Part shown: positions 34,289 to 46,806 of the stretch, in pieces | Position numbering within the stretch: position 1 is the first letter of the stretch | Layout of the letters: each line of letters begins with the position of its first letter | NCBI RefSeq assembly: GCF_963259705.1 | Contig: NC_081841.1 | Location: forward strand, 91,587,063-91,651,062 | DNA length: 64,000 bases | Reading direction: 5' to 3' | DNA from: Myotis daubentonii | Lineage: Eukaryota > Chordata > Mammalia > Chiroptera > Vespertilionidae | Translations under genes and position numbers: made by a program | Notes under the pieces: model-generated | The model's input: the letters and a program-made list of their open reading frames with translations, nothing else | Told to the model about the DNA's origin: nothing | Databases searched by the model: none

Positions 34289-34973
34289 ATAAAAGTTAAA
34301 TGGGAGAATGAGCTGAGAGGGAGTGATCATTGGAGGTGAGGGAGAACAGACAAGATAAAGGGGAGGTGAGGCGGTGGGTTTGCTTGAGGAGGTGGGCCTG
34401 GATTTGTGCTTGTGCTGCAGGTGGGCACCGCCCATTGAAGGAGCTGCACAAAACAGTGGCTGTCCTTCTGACTGTTTTCAGTCTGCAGATCACAATTTGG
34501 TAAGTGATGGGATTGATCTGGTTGGTCACAACAAGCATCTTTAAAAATGCTGGAGAAGTGAAGGGAGGTGAACACAAGGCACATTTTAGAGGGTATCATA
34601 TGTAATAACAACGAACATTGTTTTATGAAATTTGGGGTTTAGTTAAGAATGAATTAGATGTGTGTAATGGGTTCTGCTATAAACTATATTTCTCTCTGTG
34701 GGTTTCAGTTCAAAAGTTTAATAAGGGGAAAATGAAGATAAGAAACACATTGTATCTCATCTAATTGGTGCAAAGTTCAGGACAACCAAAACTTCTAGAA
34801 ACGAGTGCCAGAAAGACCTCCCAATAATGTTCCCTTCTGTGGTAAAATTCCCCTTCCTCCTCAGGACTGAAGAGTAACCAGCTTAAACTTGGAAAGAATA
34901 ATGGAAAGTTCAGCACTTTCTTTGTTGAGATAAGGCATATGCAATATAGTAGAAACAAGTTAGAAAATAGAAA
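34289..34973. other. Unassigned non-coding sequence
   Basis: No gene or repeat family is recognised. The minus-strand frames at 34296-34611 overlap each other and have no known domain. Confidence 0.4.
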
Positions 34974-35374
34974 TCTATACTAATAAAAGCCTAGGTGACT
35001 GTCACGCCCTCACGTCATCACAAGATGGCTGTCCTCATGTCATCACAAGATGGCCACCACAAGATGGCCAGCAGGGCAGGGCAGTTGGGGGAGACTGGGC
35101 CAGCGGAGGAGGGCAGTTGGGGGCAATTGGGCTGGCAGGGGAGGGCAGTTGGGGGCGATCAGGCTGTCAGGCAGAAGTGGTTAGGGGCAATCAGGCAGGC
35201 AGGCGAGCAATTAGGAGCCAGCAGTCCTGAGTTGTGAGAGGGATGCCCGACTGCCAGTTTAGGCCTGATCCCTGTGGACATCCCCTGAGGGGTCCCAGAT
35301 TGGAGAGGGTGCAGGCTGGGCTGAGGGACCCGCTCCCCCACCCAGTGCACAAATTCTGTGCACCGGGCCTCTAG
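34974..35374 (+). mobile_element. HeliBat-type Helitron, complete
   Basis: A 401-bp element begins TCTATACTAATAAAAGCC and ends with 'gcacaaattctgtgc', then 'accgggcctCTAG'. It lies between A (34973) and T (35375), the expected target. The interior is non-coding with repeated 'cacaagatggc' and 'gggcagttgggg' blocks. It depends on an autonomous Helitron for rolling-circle replication. Confidence 0.95.
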
Positions 35375-35439
35375 TAATAAAATAAAAACCTGGCATCAAG
35401 AGATAAACCCTGTTAATATGTTTTAGTATCTACATGTAA

Positions 35440-37645
35440 TTTATATGTGTTTAAGTATATAATTATGTACATATAAGTAGATATACACACATAAAATGTA
35501 TCTTTCTCCCAAATGGTATACTATAGATGCTTTAAAATAATTTTGCCTTCTACTAACACTAAAACATGAATATTTTATATGTCAATATATTGCAGTATTT
35601 TCATAGATGGATCATAATTTATTTAGCCAAATCCTAATTTTGGAGATTTATATTTTTATAGGTTTTTACTGTTTATGAATAATATATGGGATATCCCTAC
35701 TTAGGCATACAGCTTTAAGCATTTGACCAATTTCTCCTTTCCACAATGAAGAAAAGTCTATTGCCTTTTTCCTCCTGATATAAATTGAAAATATTCATTG
35801 CCAAAGAAAAATCAAACAATATATTGAGGAAAAAATTAGAAGCCACCTGAAATCCACCTTTCTGAGAAAACAGCTATTAACATTTCAGTGACCATCCTTT
35901 CATGTAACTCTTTATGCATTAAATACACATAGGTATAATTTTACATACATACATACATACCCACACACACATATACACATAATACACAAGGTTTAAGAGG
36001 GCATTTTAAAAGAGATTGATGATATATAATTCTCTGTATCTTAACAATATATAATGGAAATTCCTCCAGGTCAAGTAGTATAGATCATTAATTTTTAATT
36101 CTTGAATAATATTCTACTGTAAGGATTATCATAATTCACTCAGCTGTTCTTTTATTAATGGACTCTTGATTTGCTGTCAGCTTTTTTACTTTTTATTAAA
36201 ATAATGTTGTAATAATCATTCTTGAATATATATACTTATGTACTGGAGCCTTTATTTCTATAGTATAGAATCCCAGGAGTGGGATTGCTGGGTTGAATTG
36301 TATATGCATTTAAATTTCTAATAGAGTTCATGAATTGCCTTTTCACATTCCCACCAGTGATGTATGAGAGTGCCCTTACCCTGCCTCCCATCTCTGCTAA
36401 TAATAGGTGCTATTACACTTATTTTTTGTCACTCTGACGGGTATCATCATGGCAATTTTAATTTCCATTTCTCTGTCTATTGGGGGGAGGGTGAACATAT
36501 TATCATACTTACTCTTCTGTCGATTGCCTATTCATATACTCAACTCATTTTGCTATTGAGTTGATTGTCTTCATCTTATAAATTGTGAGTGAGATTTTTG
36601 TATAGTATAGATAGTAATTTTTGCTATCATTTGAATTTAAAATACTTTTCCTAATATGTTTGTCTAGTGACTTTGTATTTCTTGCACTACAAAAATACTT
36701 TGAAATTTTATGTGTATGTGTGAGATAGATATGTCTTAGTTAAAAAGATTTCTCAAATTTGTAGGTGTGCTGAAAGTACTAGAATTCTTTCTAAAATGTT
36801 ATACATTGTTATTATTTTTTACTTTTAGTTTCTACTCTTTATTGACCAGGAATTTATGGAAGTAATGTAAGCTAAGGACCCCAAGTTAATTTTCTTCTGG
36901 AAGTATATGCAGCTGAGATGAAACTATTAATACATATGTAATATATATATTCACACAAAACACACACACACACTAATATCTAATTCTGAGCTCGCTATTG
37001 TTTTTTTACTGATTTTTATACAGTCTTATGCCACAATTGATCTCTTTATTTTAATATAGTATCTTAATGCCACATTCTTTATTCATTAATTTAAGAGCAT
37101 TTTATCCAATTAAAAATTCCACTGAGATTCTAGTGTAGTCAATTTATATACTGTCTTCAGCAGAACTGATTCTTTTGGTAATAATCATTAGTCCATTTCA
37201 AAAATATAGTATAGATTACTATTTGTTCAGATTATATCTTTGCCCTCAAAAAGGATTTTATTTTTAATATAAATCATATTTCTTTCTTGTATAATTTATT
37301 CCTATTTTATTCTTTTTGTCATTTACTATGAATGGAATATTTTCCTCATTCCATTTTTATAGGTGTCACTCATATAGAAAAAGCTAAAAATTTTATATCT
37401 TTATTTTGTATCCACTCAGTTTATCAAATTCTTTTATTACTTCCACTTGTTTTTACTAGAGTTTTTTAATGGTAGCAGCTATGAAATGATAATATCAGCA
37501 AAATATTTCACCTCTTTCTTTTTATATTTACATAGTGCATTTTATGCTTATTGTATTTACTAGACTTTCCAGACAATATTAAATAATAATGGTGACAAGG
37601 GCATTTCTGTCTTGTTCTTGATTTTAATAAAAACAGCTTTAACCA
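35440..37645 (-). mobile_element. Old L1 (L1M-type), left part
   Basis: The T-rich plus strand reads a reversed L1: 'aggagtgggattgctgggtt' near 36270, 'cattcccaccagtgatgta' near 36350, and an ORF2 block ending 'gacaagggcatttctgtct' near 37595. It is strongly diverged. The continuation of the same element is at 40200-40442. Confidence 0.8.
35940..35985. repeat. (CATA)n-rich simple repeat
   Basis: A short run of 'acatacatacatac' is followed by AC-rich units. Confidence 0.85.
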
Positions 37646-37659
37646 TATGAATACAAATG

Positions 37660-38160
37660 TATTACTTACATGTTACTAGTTAGCTTATGCTGCAGCAACT
37701 GTGAAATATCAGGGTCTTGTAGCAACACAAATTTATCTTTAGCTCACATTGCATACTGGCTGCTAACAGGCGTGGTTCTGTTCCATGATCTAAAACTGAA
37801 GGTCTAGAGTATCCATCTGTCCATTATGTGATGGAAGAAAAAAAGAGCAATGGCCATACCATGAGATGGTTCTCAGTGCTGCTCAGACGTGACATACACT
37901 GCTTCTACTCACGTTTAGGGCCGCAGCAAGTCACAAGGCCAAGCCTACATCAATGTCGTAGAAAAGAAAAACTCACACAGGGAGGGCAGCAAGTTACTGG
38001 AAACAATAATAAAATCTACCATGCCTACCCCTGGGTCACAAATATTTTCTTTCTTCACTTTCATTCACAAAATAAAAATACCCATTCTTCCCCCCACCAA
38101 ATAAACAAAAACAAACAAACAAATAAACAAACAAACAAACAAAATAGCTAAAAAGTCCTA
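37660..38160 (+). repeat. LTR-type ancient repeat, copy 1
   Basis: It starts 'gttagcttatgctgcagcaa' and contains 'ccgcagcaagtcacaaggcc', features of an old mammalian LTR-like family. A similar copy in the same direction lies at 39478-40199 and another at 59440-59790. It ends in an (AAAC)n-rich stretch at 38100-38145. Family name not assigned. Confidence 0.55.
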
Positions 38161-38189
38161 TCCAATTTTGAGTAACAAGACCATTCAAT

Positions 38190-38336
38190 GCCCTGACTGA
38201 TTTGGCTCAGCAGATAGAGCGTCAGCCTACAGGCTGAAGGGTCCCGGGTTCCTCTCTCATCGATGTTCCTAACTCTCTATTCTTCTCCCTTCCTCTCTGT
38301 AAAAAAAAAAATCAATAAAATATAATTTTTAAAAAA
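38190..38336 (+). mobile_element. Ves SINE with internal deletion
   Basis: The head 'ccctgactgatttggctca' and the tail region 'tcaataaaatataattttt' are present, but the middle, from after 'gggtcccgggttc' to 'ctctctcatcgatg', is missing. A near-perfect duplication 'aagaccattcaa' / 'aagactattcaa' flanks it. Confidence 0.9.
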
Positions 38337-38337
38337 A

Positions 38338-39477
38338 GACTATTCAAGATTTTGTAACAGTTCCTACATCAGATTTGGATGTGGCTCCTCTTGATCTTGA
38401 AACCTAAACCCCACAAAGAGGACCTTCCACCTATACTCCCAGTACACGATGGAAGAAAACAAAGATGGGACAACCTTTCATCACACTTCCATTGAATATG
38501 GGGAAGAACAGAAGGCACAGAGCTGTCACTGGCTCATAGTAATTCTGAAATTCTGCAGAGGAAATGCTGCAAGGACCTCAGATTCTGGGTAAAGAAGAAT
38601 TTCGTGATTAGTTCTCACCTCTGCGCCCCGTAAGTATCTTTCCAGTCCATTGTTCTCCATTTGAGAGGCTTTGTCTCTGAGAGGGGTTTCTATTTCCATT
38701 ATCCCTCATGGTCATTTAAAGGGCATTTAAGAATATGTCCTCCCTTGGGGCTCAGCACCTTTTCTCATCTTACCACAGAACTTTGAAGATCCAAAAGTTG
38801 TTTCAAGTCTTGAACAGTCACTGGCCACTCTTAGTTAGTGGCTTTTTTGGCAGTACAACATCTCCAAAAATATTGCCCAATTTTCTCTTGACTTGAGATC
38901 ATTTGAGCTTATAGACATCTGTAGGAGAGTGATGAAATCGTTGTTTTCCCCTGAGCCACCTTTTCCAATTAAGTGCCAACTTAATTGATTCAGAAGCTTT
39001 CACAGAAGATTTAAAGGCTACAGTCTTGATTTGGTTCTTGTCACAAAGCTGTCTTAATTGGCCCTTGTTCCTCAAAGTGTTTCTGTATTTGATTTTATAC
39101 TGGATGGAGATGATAAACAGTTCCATTTTCCAATCATGCTTGCAAACCAGCCAATTCTCTCCTGAGTTTATCTACTTCTTGTAATCATTTGTCAAACCCA
39201 GACACTAGCAACCAAAGCATACTGCTAACATTTTGTTTCTCAGCCTCTTCATATAAATCCATTCTCTGCCTTCTGAGACCCCACCGGCAACAATTCGGAG
39301 AATGTTTCATCCCTGTATAACACCGACCACGCTCTTTTCAGCCTCTAGTGACAATATCTTTGCCATTACCATTTGGTCCTGAGAGCCAGTGCCCTATATT
39401 GTAAGTTTTCTTTGTTGGTTGGTTATTGTTTTGTTTGACTTTTGGCATCACTCGACTCCTGGTGGTAATTTTCATAT
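38338..39477. other. Unassigned block between two LTR-type repeats
   Basis: This 1.1 kb has no gene that I can identify. Because it lies between two same-direction LTR-type copies that together split an old L1, it may be the decayed internal part of an old retroelement. No gag, pol or env-like reading frame is visible. Confidence 0.4.
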
Positions 39478-40199
39478 TATTTAGCTTCTTCTATGATATA
39501 TATGTATATACACAAATGAGGTCCAGATTCTGTCACGGTCACAACAAGCTCAGGAGGAGGGGCCGGGCTCTGCCTGGGCCTGAGAGATCAGCACAGAGGG
39601 GCACCTGCTCCAAGCCTCCACGGTGTGACTGGGGACAAGCCCCCAGAGAACACACACACACACACACACACGGGGCGCCTGCTCCAGGCCTCTGCGGCCA
39701 GACTGATGTCCAAGCTGTCAGTAGGACATCCCCTGAGGGCTCCCAGACTGTGAGAGGGGGCAGGCTGGGCTGAAGGACCCCCACTGCCCAGTGCATGAAT
39801 TTCGTGCACTGGGCCTCTAGCGTTGTGATAACAACCCAAAAATCTCTGTGGCTTACAACAGCAAGTTTTATTTTTTTACTTAGCTAACATATTGGCTGTG
39901 GATCAGGTATGGTCTCCTCATTCTGGGATCCAGGTGAAGGCTCCAGGTTTTCACTAACATCTGCCATTCTTCTAACAGAGTATTGTACCTTTAGCCAATT
40001 CATACAACGGCTCTTAAAGCATCAGCTCCAAAGTGACATACATTGCTTCCTCTCAGATTCATTGGCCAAAGCAAATCAAATGGCCAAACCTTGGACCCAT
40101 GAGGTCATAATGTCAATGGGGCAGGGAAGAATAATCCTCCTGTGGGGACGGCAACAAATAATGAACAAGCACATTCTACCAAGAAATTTCACCATTTAG
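39478..40199 (+). repeat. LTR-type ancient repeat, copy 2, split by a Helitron
   Basis: The start at 39478-39489 and the body at 39821-40199 ('cattggccaaagcaaatcaa', 'gtcaatggggcagggaaga') match the repeat type of 37660-38160. A Helitron occupies 39490-39820. Confidence 0.55.
39490..39820 (+). mobile_element. HeliBat-type Helitron
   Basis: It ends 'gcatgaatttcgtgc', then 'actgggcctCTAG', the typical hairpin and terminus. The 5' TC at 39490 is inferred from similarity to the Helitron at 34974. The flanks (T and C) do not show the A/T target, so the 5' end or the flanks have changed. It contains a short (CA)n run at about 39651-39670. Confidence 0.8.
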
Positions 40200-40442
40200 A
40201 ATTATATTTGCTGATGATTTTTACATATAATCTTTAACATATCCTGAGTAATTTCCTTCTATCCCTATTTTACTGTATGTATGTGTACATTTTAAGAAAT
40301 AGTTGCTGAGTTTATCCAAAGTTTTTACAGCATCTATTGATATAATAGAATGGTTTCCCTCCTTTAATTTGTTGATGTAGTATTTATGCATTTTCCTATA
40401 TTTAACTATCCTTACGTTTCGAGAATAGACTGTTATTGGTAA
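40200..40442 (-). mobile_element. Old L1 (L1M-type), right part
   Basis: The reversed L1 ORF2 blocks 'cagcatctattgatataata' and 'tttaatttgttgatgtagta' continue the element that stops at 37645. It ends just before a hAT MITE. Confidence 0.75.
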
Positions 40443-40450
40443 CTATAGAC

Positions 40451-40719
40451 CAGTGATTTTCGGCCTTTTTCATCTCATGGCACACATAAACTGTTTACTA
40501 ACATTTTTTAGCATACCAAAAATACATTATATTTCTTTGCCAATCTGACAAAAAAAAGATATAATTTTGATTCATTTGCACTAGATGGCTATTGTTTTAT
40601 TGGTTGTTTTATTTATTTTTATTTTTGGCAGTCTAAGGGAAAAAAAGCTCAGTATTGCATGTTTTAAAAATTCTCGTGGCACACCAGTGTGCCATGGCAC
40701 ACCAGTTGAAAAATCACTG
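40451..40719 (+). mobile_element. hAT MITE, family C
   Basis: A 269-bp non-coding element with ends CAGTGATTTTCGGCCTTTTT and GTTGAAAAATCACTG. It contains 'catctcatggcacaca' near one end and 'gtgccatggcacaccag' near the other, typical of a bat hAT family. Flanks ctatagac and ctgtacat agree at five of eight positions. Confidence 0.88.
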
Positions 40720-40744
40720 CTGTACATTATTCTCTTCCCCCTCC

Positions 40745-41635
40745 TTTTTTAAAGCTTTATTGTTGATAGTACATTAGTCCCTTTTTCCTGCCTTTGACCT
40801 CTTCTAACCCCCCTCCCCCAACCTTCACCATCCTATTGTGTGTGTCCATGGTTATGCATATATGCATACAAGTTATTTGCTTGATCTCTTCCCACCAACC
40901 CTCCCCCACATTCCCTCTGAGATTCTACAGTGTGTTCCAGGCTTCTATGTCTCTGGATCTATTTTTGTTCATCAGTTTATTTTTGTTCATTAGATTCCAC
41001 ATATGAGTGAGATCATGTGATACTTGTCTTTCTCTGACTGGCTTATTTCACTTAGCATAATACTCTCCACGTCTCTCCATGCTGTCTCAAAGGGTTAGAG
41101 ATTCGTCTTTTTTACTGCTGCATAGTATTCCATGGTATAAATGTACCACAGGTCTTTTATCTACTCTTTTATCTACTCTACTCACCTACTGATGGGCATT
41201 TAGGCTGTTTCCAGATCTTAGCTATTGTAAATTGCGCTGTTATGAACATAGGGATGCATACATTCTTTCTGATTGGTGTTTTGGGTCTCTTAGGATATAT
41301 TCCTAGAAGTGGGGTCACTGAGTCAAATGGCAATTCCACATTTAATTTTTCAGGAAACTCCATACTGTTTTTCCATAATAGATGCACCAGTCTGCATTCT
41401 CACCAGCAGTGTACTAGGGTTCCATTTTCTTCACATCCTCACCAGCACTTGTCATAAGTTGATTTGTTGATAGTAGCCATTCTGATAGGTGTGAGGTGAC
41501 ACCTCATTGTCTATTTAATTTGCATCTTCCTGATGATTAGTGACATTGAGCATTTTTTCATATGTCTCTCAGCCATCTGTATGCCCACTTTGGAGAAGTG
41601 TCTATTTAGGTCCTTTGCCCATTTTTTAATTGGGG
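40745..41635 (-). mobile_element. L1 3' end, minus strand
   Basis: This reads as a reversed bat L1 3' UTR ('aaagctttattgttgatagt', i.e. an AATAAA signal on the minus strand) and the end of ORF2, up to 'gcccattttttaattgggg'. It is the same type as the L1 at 26986-29540 and is 5'-truncated. Confidence 0.9.
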
Positions 41636-42720
41636 ACTACACTGAGTCTGTCTTAGACTGGCTTTGAAGTATGGTAGTTAAAAAGAAACCACGTTCAACG
41701 TATTTAAACATGTATAGCAGGCTTTCTCTAACCTTCCAGATCCCCTGTTGAGAATCCTTGTCAAATTTCATCATTTAGTTGTGAATAAGGTTTTGGACAC
41801 AGTCATCCTGACCTTTGGACCTTGCACATTGCCTAATGAATGTCTTCTGACTGAATTGGTAATGATGCTTAAACCTCCTCTGACATACCAAAGAAAACAT
41901 TTTAAATGCTCAGCTTAAGAGCAGGTTCAATTTCTAAGGAGGAAAATCTGCATTTAAAATTTTGTATCTTATGTTTCTTCATCCTTGCTTTAATAAATGA
42001 GAATCTCATGGGAACTAGTCCATTTTTTTGCTGCAGTATCACCAGGATGTTAACTTTTTATTAGTTATTGTGCAAAGATGGAGGCATCATGATGGAAGAT
42101 GATGACCTCAAGGTACCAGAAGTGGAAGAAGTAGAAAACATACACAGTGAAAACACAATCTGTGTACTAATTCTCACTCCCCTGGAAATTGTTCTTTTCT
42201 GTCAGTAAGTCTGATCCTCATGCTAAAAACTCATTTTCTATAAAAATGAAGCTGCAGGCAACTTAACAATCAAGGTCACCAAAAAACAAGAAAGGTCTCT
42301 GAACATGTAGATGGGAAAGTTTTTTATATCGCAAATCTTTTTCTTTTGAAGCAAAACAATCTTAGTCATTAAAATGGACTGGGGAAAAAAAAGCTTGGGT
42401 CCATCGTCAAAGACGGGCAATCAGGAACATTCACGCTACTGGTGGAGCACCCGCAGGTTAAAAATCACTGCATTGTTTCCAGCCCCACGAGTAGCGTTAA
42501 TGATGCCCTCGTTTTTCCTTCAAACTGAGACGGTCAATTTTCCGATGACGGAGCATATTACGTCAGGAGAAATAAGATGCCTTGCGTAGAAATGCTCGGT
42601 TTTGAACAGAGGACAGCCATTTATTTACATAGTTTCCCCCCACAAAAGCATTTGAAAGATTTGTGTTTCTATTGCTACATGAGTTTTCAGATAAAAAAAT
42701 GTTAAAAATATGATTACAAC

Positions 42721-42766
<46 letters not shown>

Positions 42767-44424
42767 TTGAGACTCTGTTATGCATGGTACAGAGATGAAA
42801 GAAACACAGCAGTACAGAAGCAAGCCCTGCAGCATTGTTCACATGTAGTTTATGCCACAACAAAATGTTGCTATAGAAACATTAAATCCCAACAGGATTC
42901 CTGGAAGTCAAAGATGTGCTTGCAGCCTTACTTCCAGATGCTGACTTGCCAGCTTGTTAAATAAAACTTGGCATTTATCGCATGGGAGATTTTATCTCAA
43001 AACTTACTATGAAAACTGCCTGGGACTCTGAGTACAGTGCTCACAATGGAAAGGAAAGCAGTAACAGAATGACTCGTCTGGGAGAGGTCTCCACCCGATT
43101 GTTTTTCTCTTCCCGCATCAACAGGCTCTATAAAGAAGTAGCTCTAAAATGGGATTAACCCTTAGTGACCAGGGGGCGGGGAGTCATTCTATTGATAAAA
43201 TTGTGCATCCATGTTAAGCAGGGCAAGGCTTTCTGCGTGCCAGTGAGGGAATCACGTTTTCCTGTAGACAGTTTGGGGGCTCTCTTTCACAACAGCTTGC
43301 TCTCAGGAAACAGCCGGCTTAATTGGGAAGCAGTTAAAAAATGAGTTGTTGTGTTTTTTTTTAAATGTCTAAAAATATTTTTGCTTCTTGTTTTCTAATC
43401 CTTCTCAATCAAACTGACAGTTTCTTAAAATCCTCTTAAATAGTGAATGCATAACAAGAGCATTGGAACTCAAAGGATCACCACTGGCCTGAGTGTGAGA
43501 AGGGATTGTAAATGGTGCAGGAGAGTTGTACTCTATTCATTAAAAGCCCAACCTGCCAGATGTGCTGGCCATAGACACCTCCCACTTCCTCTCAGGCTGT
43601 GGGAGGGCCTCACTGGACAGCCGTAGCCGCTCTGGAGAAACCAGTCATCTCCACTTGGGCATCTGCCCTCGGGCTGCGAGCTCAGCCTTCCACTGAGATA
43701 ATGACTTCCTTCCTTGCCAGCCCTTGCTCACAATAAATGCAATACATCCAACTTTTAACAAATGTATATGAATATAGTGGGAGGTATTGTCTCTTGTGCC
43801 CTTAAACGTGGGTGAGCAGCCCCCCTCCTGACGTGTGGGCCGTCTATAGTGACTTCCTTCCAAAAAGCACAGTAAGGAAATAGGGCACAAAAGAGCAACT
43901 TAATAGTTGAGAAACCTGATAGACTCCACTTCACGCCAGGTAATCAAGGCCAACATCAATAGCCATAAATCATGGCCATGATATGTACCTTTGAGATGAT
44001 GCAATGAAAATGGCACGTTACCTCTGAGATCTCCTTCCTGCCCCCAAACCCATGACCTTACACTCATCATGAGAAGATCGGACAGATCCCAACAGTGGGG
44101 CATGCCGTGATGTGCCCAACCAGCGCTCTTCAAAACTGCCAAGGTTATTCAAAACGGAAGGTCTGGAAAACTGTCCCAGCCAAGAGGAGCCCAAGGTGAT
44201 GTGATGACTAAATGTAACGTGGTTTCCTGGAACAGAAAAAGGACATGAGGTAACAACGAAGGAAATCTGAGCAAATGATGGCCTTGAGCCAATAAGAATG
44301 TATCAGTATTTGTTCATTAATTGTAACAAGTGTACCAGGCTTCTGACAGATGTTAATATTAAGCTGTGCGCCAGCTGGCAACTCTCTATCCTATTTGCTC
44401 AATTTTTCTGTCAATCTAGAACTA
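41636..44424. other. Unassigned, repeat-poor stretch
   Basis: Nearly 2.8 kb shows no transposon that I recognise apart from a (TA)n tract. No exon-like frame stands out. Composition is varied (41700-42560, 42960-43350). It is a candidate place for conserved regulatory DNA, but nothing in the sequence alone proves that. Confidence 0.4.
42723..42765. repeat. (TA)n microsatellite
   Basis: About 21 perfect AT units, self-complementary. Confidence 0.98.
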
Positions 44425-44432
44425 CTATAAAT

Positions 44433-44636
44433 CAGGGGTGGGGAACCGTTTTTCTGCCAAGGGCCATTTGGATATTTATAACATCATTTGTGAGCCATAC
44501 AAAATTATCAACTTAAAAATTAGCCTGCTCTATTTGATCAAACATTTAATTAACTCACCCCTAATGCCTTGTCAGGGCCAGACCAAATGATTTCATGGGC
44601 CTATTCAGCCCAAGGGCCAGATGTTCCCCACCGCTG
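44433..44636 (+). mobile_element. hAT MITE, family D
   Basis: A 204-bp non-coding element with ends CAGGGGTGGGGAACC and GTTCCCCACCGCTG. The inner parts 'ccaagggccatttggata' and 'ctattcagcccaagggcca' are typical of this widespread short hAT type. The flanking octamers (ctataaat, cgtgaact) have diverged. Confidence 0.85.
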
Positions 44637-44874
44637 CGTGAACTCTATTAGTAAAAATAAGGGAGAGATGGGAAAGGCTGAGGAGCCTGCAGGCTAATGA
44701 GGTGTACAGAGCTCAGTGTTGGCTATTATGGAATTTGGGACTCAAAGTGGGACTCAGAGAGGGATGTGAGGCACCAAGCTGCACTGGGGATCTGGCCCAG
44801 CTGAGGTGGACTGGATCAGCTGAGAATGATTCATGACTATAACTCCATGCCCAGCTCAGCGCCTTCAGTGTGAG

Positions 44875-45045
44875 CACTGGTCCGCTATGGTCCCGACACT
44901 GAGCTGCGTGCTTTACATACATTATCTCACATAGGTATTAACAGATGAGGGAAACTGAGGCACGGAGACTTTAGTAGCTTACCCAATGACAGCTAGTAAA
45001 TGGCAGAGTCCGGATTTGAACTCAGGCAGTTTCATTTCATCCAGG
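44875..45045 (-). repeat. MIR SINE
   Basis: Minus-strand MIR blocks: 'ctttacatacattatctcac', 'gagggaaactgaggcacg' and 'cggatttgaactcaggcag'. Confidence 0.85.
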
Positions 45046-45751
45046 TACCTGGTGTGGGACATTTGCAATTCCTAAACCATGATTGGCAGAGCCAGTTGAT
45101 CCTAAGCACCAGGAGGTTTACAGCTCTTGGGTTTGGCAATGGGGAGAGGTCACCAGAGAAGCCCAGTACATGTAGCAATGTATTACACCGCTGAGCCGTG
45201 GGCCAGAATCAGCTGCTGTGAGGCGGGGCGGGGGGATGCAGCATTCAACAACTCCTCGGTGGGGTGGGTTTCTCCTTTGTGGAAGGGCTAGGAGTGATTC
45301 TAATGGCAGACGTGTACATGCTTTCTTATCTTGACAGTTCCCCCAGTATTGACTGCACTTGTCATCAGGTAGATATGAGCTCCGATTGAACGCATCACCG
45401 AATGCTTCTCCTGTAAGCGGGACTGGTTTGCCCAGGGCAGTCCCAGCTTCTGACTGTTACCCTACATAATTAACAGTATCCTCTTTTGCTCTCAAAAGTG
45501 TCCCAGTTGGAATGACAACTTGTACAGCCACCATATCTATAACACAGAGACAACTGCCACTCCCAAGCTAGAATCTCTGGAGACCACACCAATTACTGTT
45601 CTAATATATTGGTGACATCGGGGGCCTCTTGTTCATTTGGGGGAAAAAGTGGGACTGTGCAAGAAATCATGACTTTGAGCAGTGTGACTATTCACTCATT
45701 CCACATGGTCACTGTTTTCCAACTTTGATTCATTTCAACTATATTTCTTTT
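45046..45751. other. Unassigned non-coding sequence
   Basis: No gene or repeat family is recognised. Confidence 0.4.
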
Positions 45752-45962
45752 TTTAAAATTGTATTTGTAATCAGAGAGGAAGGGAGAGGGAGAGAGAGAT
45801 AGAAAGATCAATGATGAGAGAATCATTGACGGGCTGCCTACTGCATGCCCCCCACTGGGGATTGAGCCTGCAATCTAGTCATGTGCCCGTGACCAGAATC
45901 AAACCCAGGACCTTTCAGTCCACAGGCTGATGCTCTATCCACTGAGCCAAACTGGCTAGGGC
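45752..45962 (-). mobile_element. Ves SINE, full length
   Basis: Complete minus-strand Ves SINE ending 'gagccaaactggctagggc'. The perfect 16-bp duplication caactatatttctttt lies at 45736-45751 and 45963-45978, so this copy is relatively young. Confidence 0.95.
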
Positions 45963-45978
45963 CAACTATATTTCTTTT

Positions 45979-46629
45979 GCAATTAGAATGTAACCACTGC
46001 ACACAGCACTTTTATTAGAGCAGAAATTACTTTGTGACCATTACCTGAGCTCCCAAACTAGAGGGCTGCCCTTAAGAAGGGACATATGACATCATCTCTA
46101 CAAGGATGGTCAGCACAGTTGCACATGACACCACACTGAGCATCTGCCATCAGCCGCTAGCTAACCTGCTGGAACAGGGCCAAGGGCAGAAAATGCTGTA
46201 GTTCAGCCCTGTTGTCTTATTGTAAGTTCTTCGCAGTTCCTATTCTTGCCATACATCCTCCATTTCTCTTGAGGAAAAACACACCTGATCTAACACTGAG
46301 CACACAAAGTCAGATAGTGCTTCCCCGTCACCTGTGCCCCGGACCTCGTCTCTAGTTCTCCGCATTTCTCTTCTATTTAAATCATGTCCCCCATACGTCT
46401 CTTTATCATTTGCAAGGTTAACAAATTCACTGAAAATTATAGGGTTTCACTTCCAAAATCTCTTAAGCTAAGTATTAATTTCAAGAGTTGTTGCAGAATT
46501 CTCTTCTCCCATGGTCACAAATTTGTAACAGCTTCCAAGAAATCCAAATATGTACTCAATTCCCAGCCTCAACTAAGGCTCTTGATAGAATGTTGTCATC
46601 TGTGTGGTCAAGGCCACTGCTGTTGACGG
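45979..46629. other. Unassigned non-coding sequence
   Basis: No gene or repeat family is recognised. Confidence 0.4.
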
Positions 46630-46800
46630 TAGCCAAACCAATTGTAAAATATAGAGCAGACCAGGATCTGGAGATGGATGGTGGTGATGGCTGCACAATA
46701 ATGGGAGTGTATGTAATGCCACTCAACTGTACATTTAAAGTGGTTGAAAGGACAAATTTTATGTTATGGATGTTTTACCACAATGTATATGGAAAGCTGT
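46630..46800 (+). mobile_element. Old L1 3' end fragment
   Basis: The blocks 'gatggtggtgatggctgcac', 'tgccactcaactgtacattt' and 'gatgttttaccacaatgt' are the 3' end of an old L1 lineage. A (TG)n microsatellite follows directly, where the A-tail would be. Confidence 0.8.
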
Positions 46801-46805
46801 GGGAG

Positions 46806-46806
<1 letters not shown>

